Shown piece after piece: positions 8,984 through 15,551 of a stretch of 64,000 bases of DNA; the stretch's first letter is position 1, and each line of letters starts with the position of its first letter. Both the position numbers and the translations under genes were made by a program. Source of the DNA: Cellulomonas gelida (lineage in GTDB: Bacteria; Actinomycetota; Actinomycetes; Actinomycetales; Cellulomonadaceae); NCBI RefSeq assembly GCF_006538725.1, contig NZ_BJLQ01000016.1, positions 1-64,000 of the forward strand, given 5' to 3'. A model generated the notes under the pieces. The model was not told where the DNA came from, made no database searches, and worked only from the letters and a program-made list of their open reading frames with translations.

Positions 8984-9574
8984 TCAGCGCAGCGGGACGA
9001 ACGCGTACGACCCGTGCGTCGTGTCGCTGACCTGCCCGTCCGCGACGACGAGCAGGTGCATCGTCGACCGGATCGGCAGCACCAGGCGGCCCGGGTCGGC
9101 CAGCATCCCGACGAGCTCGTCGGGGAGCGTGCGCGCGGCCGCCGAGACGAGGATCCGGTCCCAGCCGCCCGGGCGAGAGCGCCCGACGGTCCCGGGCGGC
9201 GCGATCTCGAGCCGCGCGCGAGGGGTCGCACGGCCGGCGCCGGCCGGGGTCCCCAGGTACTCGGCGACGTTCGCCGCGCCCCAGACCGCGAGCTCGGGGT
9301 CCAGCTCGAGACCCAGCACGTCGCCGTCCGGTCCGACGAGCCAGGCGAGCAGTGCCGTCGTCCACCCCGAGCCCGCGCCCACGTCGAGCACGCTCGCACC
9401 CGGCGGGACGTCCAGCAGGCGCAGCATCGCCACGACCGTGCTGGGCTGCGAGCCCGTCGAGCCGTGCCACAGCGGCAGCGCGCGGTCCTCGTCGGCGTGC
9501 GCCCGCTGTGCGCGCGGCAGGAACTGCACCCGCGGCACCGCCCGCAGCGCCTCCCGTACCCGGTCCTCGCTCAT
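8984..9574 (-). CDS. pcm: Protein-L-isoaspartate O-methyltransferase family protein
   Basis: SAM-dependent methyltransferase of 196 residues, likely repairing isoaspartyl residues in aged proteins. The start region (VPRVQFLP, then a GSTGSQPSTVVAMLR stretch) matches the conserved N-terminal part of PCMT enzymes. Motif I is VLDVGAGSGWTTALLA, and GWDRILVSAAA follows at the motif II position. The end (GSYAFVPLR) also resembles the family. The ATG at 9574 is preceded by a weak GGGTGA match. It diverges from the oxidoreductase gene at 9677 with a 102-base gap. Some actinobacterial members act on other substrates or are peptide-modifying, so the exact substrate is inferred. Confidence 0.82.
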   Translation of the reverse strand: MSEDRVREALRAVPRVQFLPRAQRAHADEDRALPLWHGSTGSQPSTVVAMLRLLDVPPGASVLDVGAGSGWTTALLAWLVGPDGDVLGLELDPELAVWGAANVAEYLGTPAGAGRATPRARLEIAPPGTVGRSRPGGWDRILVSAAARTLPDELVGMLADPGRLVLPIRSTMHLLVVADGQVSDTTHGSYAFVPLR

Positions 9575-9676
9575 CCGATGGTCACCCGGCCGTCGTCGTG
9601 CTCGTCGCGCCCGCCCCGCCGCGCCGCTGCGTCGCCGTGCGCGCGGTCGGCCGTCCTCAGCACCGACACTAGGCGC

Positions 9677-11497
9677 GTGAGTGATCCCCGGCCCGCGACA
9701 CCGTCGTCGTCCCCCGGCCCGACCACGGCCCGTGCCGCGGCCCTCGACGCCGACGTGATCGTGGTCGGCTCGGGCTTCGGCGGTTCGGTCGCGGCGCTGC
9801 GGCTCACCGAGAAGGGCTACCGCGTCATGGTCCTGGAGGCCGGGCGGCGGTTCACGCCCGAGACGCTGCCGCGGACCTCGTGGGACGTCCGGCGGTTCCT
9901 GTGGGCGCCGCGGCTCGGCTGCACCGGGATCCAGCGCATCCACGCGCTGCCGGACGTGCTCGTGCTCGCGGGCGCCGGGGTGGGCGGCGGCTCGCTCGTC
10001 TACGCCAACACGCTGTACGAGCCCGAGCGTGACGAGTTCTGGGACGACCCGCAGTGGGCGGGCATCGCCGACTGGCGCGCCGAGCTCGCGCCGCACTACG
10101 ACCAGGCGCGGCGCATGCTCGGCGTCGTCGAGAACCCCGCGACCACGCCGGCCGACGAGGTCGTCCGCGGTGCCGCCGAGGAGCTCGGGGTCGCGGGCAC
10201 GTACCGGCGCGCACCCGTCGGCGTGGTGTTCGGGCGCGAGGGTCGGGTCGAGCCGGGGACCGTGGTGCCCGACCCGTTCTTCGGGGGCGTCGGGCCCGAG
10301 CGCCGGGGCTGCACGCAGTGCGGCGCGTGCATGACGGGCTGCCGGTTCGGGGCCAAGAACACGCTCGAGACCAACTACCTGCCGCTCGCGGAGCGCGGCG
10401 GCGCGCGCGTCGTGCCGCTCACCACCGTGACCGCGGTGCGCCCGGCCGACGACGGCACGTGGGAGGTCGACGTCGTCGCGACCGGCCGTCGGCGTCCTCG
10501 TCGGACGGCCCGTCGGACTGCTCGTCGGACTTGTCGGACCCTGCGGGCCGGGCAGGTGGTGCTCGCCGCGGGCGCGTGGGGGACGCAGGACCTGCTGCAC
10601 CGGCTCAAGGCCGACGGTGTGCTGCCCGCGCTGTCCGACCGGCTCGGGCACCTGACGCGCACGAACTCCGAGGCGCTCGGCGGTGCGGTCGCGCGGTGGC
10701 GCGACCGGCGGACCGGGCCGGACCTGACCCGCGGCGTCGCGATCACCTCGTCGATCTGGCTCGACGAGCGCACCCACCTCGAACCCGTCCGGTACGGCCG
10801 CGGGTCCAACCTCATGGGCCTGCTGTCGACCGTGCTCACCGCGGGCCCGACGACGGGCGAGCGACCGACCGGTGCGCGGGTGCGCCACGTAGGGCGCTGG
10901 TGCGCCGCGGCCCTGCGCCACCCCGGCCAGATGGGCTCGCTGCTGCTGGGCCTGGGCTCGTGGTCGCAGCGCACCGTGATCGGGCTCGTGATGCAGACCG
11001 GTGCGGCCTCGATCGTCGTGCAGCCGCGGCGGACCTGGCGCGGACGCGTGCGCCTGACCTCGACGCCGGGCGACGGCGAGCCCAACCCCACGTGGATCCC
11101 GCAGGCGCACGACGCGTACCGCGCCATGGCGCGCCAGCTCGGCGGGTTCCCCGCCTCGAGCGTGGCCGAGGTGGTGGACGTGCCCATGACGGCGCACTTC
11201 ATCGGCGGCTGCACGATCGGGCGCTCCGCGGCCGACGGCGTCGTCGACCCCTATCACCGCGTGCACGGCTACCCGGGGCTGCACGTGCTCGACGGGTCGA
11301 CGATCTCCGCGAACCTCGGGGTGAACCCGTCGTTGACGATCGCCGCCCAGGCCGAGCGCGCGTGCGCGCTGTGGCCCAACCGGGGCGAGAGCGACCCGCG
11401 GCCGCGACCCGGCGAGCCGTACGTGCGGTTGGCGCCGGTACCGCCCGCGCGACCCGTGGTGCCCGCGCGCGCCCCGGCGGCGTTGCCCAGGCACTGA
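9677..11497 (+). CDS. GMC-family FAD-dependent oxidoreductase (cholesterol-oxidase-like)
   Basis: Predicted flavoprotein of 606 residues oxidising an alcohol or sterol. The FAD fold starts at residue 26 (VIVVGSGFGGSVAALRL, then VMVLEAG). A cluster C212-x2-C215-x2-C218-x3-C222 (GCTQCGACMTGC) followed by FGAKNT is typical of the ChoD-like branch of the GMC family. The C-terminal HFIGGCTIG and SANLGVNPSLTIAA motifs are the conserved end of that branch. Residues 271-292 form an Arg/Thr-rich insert encoded by imperfect CGTCGGAC repeats, which looks like slippage-derived sequence. The GTG start is chosen because the FAD fold begins soon after; there is no good Shine-Dalgarno sequence. Sterol activity is inference only. 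Confidence 0.85.
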   Translation: MSDPRPATPSSSPGPTTARAAALDADVIVVGSGFGGSVAALRLTEKGYRVMVLEAGRRFTPETLPRTSWDVRRFLWAPRLGCTGIQRIHALPDVLVLAGAGVGGGSLVYANTLYEPERDEFWDDPQWAGIADWRAELAPHYDQARRMLGVVENPATTPADEVVRGAAEELGVAGTYRRAPVGVVFGREGRVEPGTVVPDPFFGGVGPERRGCTQCGACMTGCRFGAKNTLETNYLPLAERGGARVVPLTTVTAVRPADDGTWEVDVVATGRRRPRRTARRTARRTCRTLRAGQVVLAAGAWGTQDLLHRLKADGVLPALSDRLGHLTRTNSEALGGAVARWRDRRTGPDLTRGVAITSSIWLDERTHLEPVRYGRGSNLMGLLSTVLTAGPTTGERPTGARVRHVGRWCAAALRHPGQMGSLLLGLGSWSQRTVIGLVMQTGAASIVVQPRRTWRGRVRLTSTPGDGEPNPTWIPQAHDAYRAMARQLGGFPASSVAEVVDVPMTAHFIGGCTIGRSAADGVVDPYHRVHGYPGLHVLDGSTISANLGVNPSLTIAAQAERACALWPNRGESDPRPRPGEPYVRLAPVPPARPVVPARAPAALPRH

Positions 11498-11501
11498 CGG
11501 G

Positions 11502-11549
11502 TCCTTCACCGCACCCGTCTTTCACCAGACCCGTCCTTCACCGCACCCG
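11502..11549. repeat. Three tandem 16-bp repeats
   Basis: Three contiguous 16-bp units lie directly after the stop codon of the oxidoreductase gene. Units 1 and 3 are identical (TCCTTCACCGCACCCG) and the middle unit differs at two positions. Confidence 0.9.
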
Positions 11550-11933
11550 ACGCTCGTGCACGTGCCGGTGGCCGCGGCGCTCCGGGTGTCGGCGACATGG
11601 AAGCGTGTGCACGATTCGTCCGACGTGTCCGGTCTGCGCAGGTCAGCACGGCGTGTCGCGGCTCCTGTGGTCGCTGTCACAGCCTCGTCGGAGCGGGTGA
11701 ACTTGTGTGTCGGAGACGTGAAGACGCCCGTCGAGGGCCTGCGCCGAGCCCGTGTCCGGTATGCGGAAAGTGCTCCGCAGGGCCCTCGGCGCGCATTCGG
11801 GACGTGACCAGGAGGGACGTCCGTCGGTCGCTCCGGAGGCGTTCCGTCGCCTGATCGCTGCCCGGTTGGGCGTTGTGTCGGACATGTGCGACTGCGCCGG
11901 TCAAGCCTTGCAGGACCTTGACGGATCTCAACC

Positions 11934-11961
11934 TGGACATCCCGCGAACGCTCCTTAGCGT
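11934..11961 (+). promoter_or_regulatory. Promoter of the VanY-type carboxypeptidase gene
   Basis: TGGACA (11934-11939) and TAGCGT (11956-11961) are spaced by 16 bases. The -10 ends 8 bases before the ATG at 11970, so the transcript is probably leaderless, although a GGAG also lies in the gap. Confidence 0.5.
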
Positions 11962-11969
11962 GGAGATCG

Positions 11970-13475
11970 ATGACTGACGAGCCGCAGCGCCGGCGTACGT
12001 CCGGAGGCGGCCGCCACGCGGCAGCAGAGCGGACTCGCACGCGCCCCACCACCCGTGTGACCCCCAGCCGACTGGCGAAGGGGTTCGTCGTCGTCGCCCT
12101 CACGGCGGCGTTCGGCGGATTCGTCTCGCAGAGCACGGCCGCGAACGAGCAGGACCGCACCGCGATGCGCGACGCGCGAGCCGCCGTCGCCGACGCCGCG
12201 CTCGACGCCGTGCAGACCGCGCGCGCCGCGACCGACGCGGCCGAGGTCGTGACCCCCGACGACGACACGCTCGACGAGCTCGACGCCGCGACGGCCGAGC
12301 TCGAGGACCTGCTCGACGAGGCCGGCGTCCTGCGGGCGCGGTCCGCCGATGCCCCGTCCCGCAGCGGCGACCGCACCGCCGACGGCACCGCTGACCGCAC
12401 CGCTGACCGCACCGCCGACCGCACCGCCGCGACCGAGCGCGGCGCCGACGGCTCGGCCACGACGCCCTCCGACGACGCCGCCTCCGACGGTGCCGCGACC
12501 GCTGAGACCGCGACGGACGCCCCGGCGCGTGTGCCCGGCCTGCTGAGCGCGTCCGAGGACCGCCTCGCACCGGCCGCCCCCGACGCCACGACGACACCCG
12601 ACGCCGCGGCCACGGCCCCGGCCGACGACGCCACGGCTCCGGTCGACGGCGCGACCGCCGAGCCGACCGCCCCGGCCGACGGCGCGACCGCCGAGCCGAC
12701 CGCCCCGGCCGACCCGGCCGCAGACCCCGGTGCCGCGGACCCGAGCAGCGCAGCCGACCCGAACACCCCCGCCGAGGTCGTCGACCCGGCCGACGAGGTC
12801 GTCGTGCCGCCCGTCGCCGGGCCCGAGGACGAGACGACGCGCAAGATCCGCGAGGCGGTCGCGCGAGTCGTGGAGCTCAGCAGCGAGGTCGCCGAGACGA
12901 CCCAGGAGACGCGCGAGCGCATCGCCGCCGAGCAGCAGGCCGCAGCCGAGAAGGCGGCCGCCGAGAAGGCCGCCGCCGAGGCCGCGGCGAAGGCCGAGGC
13001 GGAAGCCGCCGCGAAGGCCGCCGCGGAAGCCGCCGCCGCCAAGGAGGCCGAGCGTGCCGCCTGGAAGCAGTCGCTGCTCGGCTACGCGAACGGCCAGATC
13101 CCGTCCTCCGCGCTGTGCGCCCCGTCGTTCGACTCGAGCGCGCTGCTGCGGTGCGACGCCGCCGAGGACCTCGACGCGCTCGACGCCGCGTACCACGCCG
13201 ACTTCGGCGTGCACCTCGCGATCTCCGACTCCTACCGCTCGTACGGCAACCAGGTGAGCTGCCGTGCGCGCAAGGGCTGGCTGTGCGCCCAGCCCGGCAC
13301 GTCGAACCACGGGACCGGCATCGCCGTCGACCTCGGCGGCGGCATCCAGGTGTTCGGCACCAAGCAGCACGCGTGGATGCAGCAGCACGCGGGCGAGTTC
13401 GGGTGGGTGCACCCGGCGTGGGCGCGGGCCGGCGGCAGCAAGCCCGAGGCGTGGCACTGGGAGTACACGCGCTGA
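11970..13475 (+). CDS. Membrane-anchored VanY-type D-alanyl-D-alanine carboxypeptidase (M15)
   Basis: Predicted zinc peptidase trimming peptidoglycan stem peptides outside the cell, 501 residues. A basic N-terminus is followed by one membrane segment at about 31-49 (GFVVVALTAAFGGFV). A long Ala/Asp/Thr/Pro-rich stalk follows, then an Ala/Glu/Lys coiled coil at about 315-360. The M15 domain occupies the last 130 residues: SNHGTGIAVD gives zinc ligands His447 and Asp454, and PEAWHW supplies the catalytic Glu493 and zinc ligand His496. The stalk contains an exact 33-bp tandem duplication (12645-12710) and RTAD repeats, so its length probably varies between strains. It is not in an obvious operon, so a general wall-remodelling role is more likely than glycopeptide resistance. 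Confidence 0.88.
   Translation: MTDEPQRRRTSGGGRHAAAERTRTRPTTRVTPSRLAKGFVVVALTAAFGGFVSQSTAANEQDRTAMRDARAAVADAALDAVQTARAATDAAEVVTPDDDTLDELDAATAELEDLLDEAGVLRARSADAPSRSGDRTADGTADRTADRTADRTAATERGADGSATTPSDDAASDGAATAETATDAPARVPGLLSASEDRLAPAAPDATTTPDAAATAPADDATAPVDGATAEPTAPADGATAEPTAPADPAADPGAADPSSAADPNTPAEVVDPADEVVVPPVAGPEDETTRKIREAVARVVELSSEVAETTQETRERIAAEQQAAAEKAAAEKAAAEAAAKAEAEAAAKAAAEAAAAKEAERAAWKQSLLGYANGQIPSSALCAPSFDSSALLRCDAAEDLDALDAAYHADFGVHLAISDSYRSYGNQVSCRARKGWLCAQPGTSNHGTGIAVDLGGGIQVFGTKQHAWMQQHAGEFGWVHPAWARAGGSKPEAWHWEYTR
12645..12710. repeat. Exact 33-bp tandem duplication in the stalk of the carboxypeptidase
   Basis: 12645-12677 and 12678-12710 are identical and in frame, encoding DGATAEPTAPA twice. 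Such repeats expand or contract without frameshift. Confidence 0.92.
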
Positions 13476-13596
13476 GCCGCGGAGGTCCGGTTGCCGTGGC
13501 GCGCGAGAGCGAGCGCCCGGTGCGCCGGCCGCGCAGGCAGTCGGCCGCCCGTGCGTGTCCCGCTCTTCACCCAGCCTGGTAGTGGCCAGCTGCACC

Positions 13597-13602
13597 TAGC
13601 AT
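13597..13602 (+). promoter_or_regulatory. -10 element of the STAND-like ATPase gene
   Basis: TAGCAT ends 6 bases before the ATG at 13609 and there is no Shine-Dalgarno sequence, so transcription probably starts at the start codon. Confidence 0.5.
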
Positions 13603-13608
13603 CGGTCC

Positions 13609-14595
13609 ATGCCTGCACCGGGTCGTGCCTGGCCGCTCGTCGGCCGCGCCGCTGAGCTCGACGACCTCGAGGCCTACCTGACCGAGGCCACCGACGGGCC
13701 GGGCGGCGCCGTCCTGCTCGAGGGTGAGGCCGGGGTCGGCCGCACGAGCCTCGTCGAGGCGCTGCAGTCGGGCGCCCAGCTCCTCGGCATCCGCGTGTGC
13801 GGCGGCGCCGACGCGCTCGACGAGCTGCGCCGCCCGTGCGTCGACGGGTCCGCGCGGCTCGTCGTCCTGGAGGACGTGCACTCCTGGGACGACGACGAGC
13901 TCGCGGGCCTGGCCGCCGCGTCGGGCGACGGCTTCCCGCCGCGCACGCTCGTCGTGCTGACCCTGCGCCCGGTGCCGCACCGCCCCGCGGTCACGCACGT
14001 CGTGAGCCGGTGGACGCGCGCCGGCGCCCGCTACCTCGAGCTGCGCCCGCTGCCGACCGCCGCGGCCGTCGAGCTCGCCGAGGCGATCGTGGGCGCGAGC
14101 CTCGGTCCGTCGCTGCGCGGCGCGATCTCGACCGCGGGCGGCAACCCTCGGTTCGTCGTCGACGTGGTCACGACCGCGCACGACGCCGGCGCGCTCGTCG
14201 CGGTCGAGGGCGGCATCGACGCGGTGCTGCCTGGCTGGCGGGGCGAGGTCGAGGAGGTCGTCCGGTCGCGCGTCGCCTACCTGGGCGCCGACGTGCTCGC
14301 GCTGCTGTCCGCCGCGTCGGTGCTCGGCGTCTCGTTCGTCGTCGTGGACCTCGCCGCGCTCGTCGACCGGCCGGTCGCGGAGGTCTGGCGAACGCTGCGG
14401 CACGCGCTCGCGGCGGGCGTCGTGCAGGCGCGTGGCGACCGGCTCGTGTTCCGGCACGACGTGGTGCGCGCGGCGCTGTACGGCGGGCTGCTGCCCGCCG
14501 ACCGACGTGCGCTGCACGCCCGTGCGGCGTGGACGCTGCGCGAGGCGGGCGCGCCGCAGGCGGTCGTGGCGACCCACCTCGAACGCGCCCGCTGA
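13609..14595 (+). CDS. Orphan STAND/MalT-like ATPase head, lacking sensor repeats and HTH
   Basis: The 328 residues resemble the first third of large LuxR/MalT-type (STAND) regulators. The opening motif is LVGRAAELDDLEAYL. A P-loop-like GEAGVGRTSL lies at 39-48, and a Walker B-like LVVLEDVHSWDDDEL follows. The winged-helix part ends with LVFRHDVVRAALYGGLLPADRRALHARAAWTL. The Walker A lysine is replaced by Arg45. The chain stops where the TPR-like region and C-terminal HTH would begin, and only 174 bases separate it from the next gene. It is either a stand-alone adaptor or a decayed remnant. The frame is intact, with codon use like its neighbours. The function is unknown. Confidence 0.7.
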   Translation: MPAPGRAWPLVGRAAELDDLEAYLTEATDGPGGAVLLEGEAGVGRTSLVEALQSGAQLLGIRVCGGADALDELRRPCVDGSARLVVLEDVHSWDDDELAGLAAASGDGFPPRTLVVLTLRPVPHRPAVTHVVSRWTRAGARYLELRPLPTAAAVELAEAIVGASLGPSLRGAISTAGGNPRFVVDVVTTAHDAGALVAVEGGIDAVLPGWRGEVEEVVRSRVAYLGADVLALLSAASVLGVSFVVVDLAALVDRPVAEVWRTLRHALAAGVVQARGDRLVFRHDVVRAALYGGLLPADRRALHARAAWTLREAGAPQAVVATHLERAR

Positions 14596-14769
14596 CGCTC
14601 GCCGCCGTCCTGGTCGTGGCCCTGGCGTGCCCCCGTGCGCGGGTCGCGCCGCGATGTGGGCGCCGGGCTGCGCCGCGGCGGGCGGGGGCCTAGCGTGGGC
14701 GGACGGGCCCGGCGGCGCCGCCTCGCGCGGCACGACGAGCGCCCACCACCCCGACGAGAAGGAGCGGAC

Positions 14770-15207
14770 ATGCCCACGCGCAGCGCGAAGACCTCTTGGC
14801 ACGGCACCCTGACCGAGGGCACCGGTCACGTCGAGCTCACGAGCTCGGGCGCCGGGGCGTACGACGTCTCGTTCCCGCGCCGCGCGGCCGACGACGCCGA
14901 GGGCGTCACCAGCCCCGAGGAGCTGATCGCGGCCGCCCACTCGTCCTGCTACGCGATGCAGCTCTCCGCGGTCATCGCCGAGGCCGGCGGCACGCCCGTC
15001 GGGCTCGACGTGACGGCTGACGTCACGCTGCGGCCCGACCCCGCCGGCGGATTCCGGATCTCCGGGATCGCCCTGCGGGTGCGCGGGCAGGTCGAGGGGC
15101 TCGACGCCGACGGCTTCCTCGCCGCCGCCGAGAGCGCCAAGCTCGGCTGCCCGGTGAGCAAGGCCCTGACCGGTACCGAGATCACGCTGGACGCAGCTCT
15201 CGCCTGA
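14770..15207 (+). CDS. OsmC-family peroxiredoxin
   Basis: Thiol peroxidase of 145 residues that reduces organic hydroperoxides in the cytosol. Both family cysteines are present: one in AHSSCYAMQLSAVIAEAGG and one in AKLGCPVSKALTG. The N-terminal AKTSWHGTLTEGTG and the ending ITLDAAL fit OsmC rather than Ohr. The ATG at 14770 follows GAAGGAG at 6 bases, and a TAGCGT -10 candidate is at 14691-14696. A strong hairpin terminator follows. The gene stands alone, and no peroxide-regulator gene is adjacent. Confidence 0.9.
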   Translation: MPTRSAKTSWHGTLTEGTGHVELTSSGAGAYDVSFPRRAADDAEGVTSPEELIAAAHSSCYAMQLSAVIAEAGGTPVGLDVTADVTLRPDPAGGFRISGIALRVRGQVEGLDADGFLAAAESAKLGCPVSKALTGTEITLDAALA

Positions 15208-15216
15208 CCCGAGGGC

Positions 15217-15250
15217 ACCTCGCCCCGGAACCCAGGTCCCGGGGCGAGGT
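15217..15250 (+). terminator. Terminator after osmC
   Basis: A perfect 12-bp stem (15217-15228 with 15239-15250) and a 10-base loop begin 9 bases after the osmC stop codon. It separates osmC from the feo operon. Confidence 0.85.
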
Positions 15251-15269
15251 GTTCGGGACTTCCGTCCCG

Positions 15270-15298
15270 TGAGGATTGCCTCACCTCATCACTAGCGT
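15270..15298 (+). promoter_or_regulatory. Candidate IdeR/DtxR iron box and -10 of feoABC
   Basis: The 19-mer at 15270-15288 (TGAGGATTGCCTCACCTCA) matches 14 of 19 positions of the DtxR/IdeR consensus, including both AGG/CCT half-site cores. It lies where the -35 would be, with TAGCGT at 15293-15298. Iron-bound repressor would block transcription of the ferrous iron importer. The pathway logic is established; binding here is inferred. Confidence 0.7.
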
Positions 15299-15305
15299 CG
15301 AGTGC

Positions 15306-15551
15306 GTGAACCTCGCGCAGAGCACGCCGGGCGACGTGGTCCGGGTCACGCGCATCGACCTCGACGGGGCGATGCGCAGACGCTGCCGTGAGCTGGGACT
15401 GGCTCCGGGGGCGGTCGTGCACGTCACGCACCGCGGCGGGTTCGGCGGCCGGGTCGTGGGGATCGGTGCGGACCGGTTCGCGCTCGACGCCCAGACGTGC
15501 GTCCACGTATACGTCGCCCCCGTCGCGCCCGTCGACCTGACCACGTCATGA
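15306..15551 (+). CDS. feoA: Ferrous iron transport protein A
   Basis: Small cytosolic SH3-like protein of 81 residues that supports FeoB. TPGDVVRVTRIDLDG at the start, the RCRELGLAPGAVVHVTHRGGFGG core and the closing FALDAQTCVHVYV follow the FeoA pattern. GTG 15306 is chosen because a TAGCGT -10 ends 7 bases earlier and the family starts at this point; an upstream ATG at 15276 would lie inside the iron box. Its stop overlaps the feoB start by 4 bases, so the two are translationally coupled. Confidence 0.88.
   Translation: MNLAQSTPGDVVRVTRIDLDGAMRRRCRELGLAPGAVVHVTHRGGFGGRVVGIGADRFALDAQTCVHVYVAPVAPVDLTTS

Larger units (their letters stand above)
11498..11969 (+). other. 472-base gene-free stretch before the VanY gene
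   Basis: It holds a triple 16-bp tandem repeat at its left end (11502-11549) and a promoter at its right end (11934-11961). Between them I see no convincing coding frame, tRNA or stable hairpin. Base composition is less GC-biased at 11590-11950 than in the neighbouring genes, so an unrecognised small RNA or long control region is possible. Confidence 0.5.

Noticed and set aside
10054-11700. Frameshift in the oxidoreductase gene suggested by a long overlapping frame.
   Set aside because: The main frame keeps all GMC motifs from the FAD site to the last HFIGGC and SLTIAA segments, so the other frame is a shadow.
11970-13475. A vancomycin-resistance (van) cluster around the VanY-type gene.
   Set aside because: No vanH, vanA-type ligase, vanX or vanRS genes are adjacent; a general wall carboxypeptidase is more likely.
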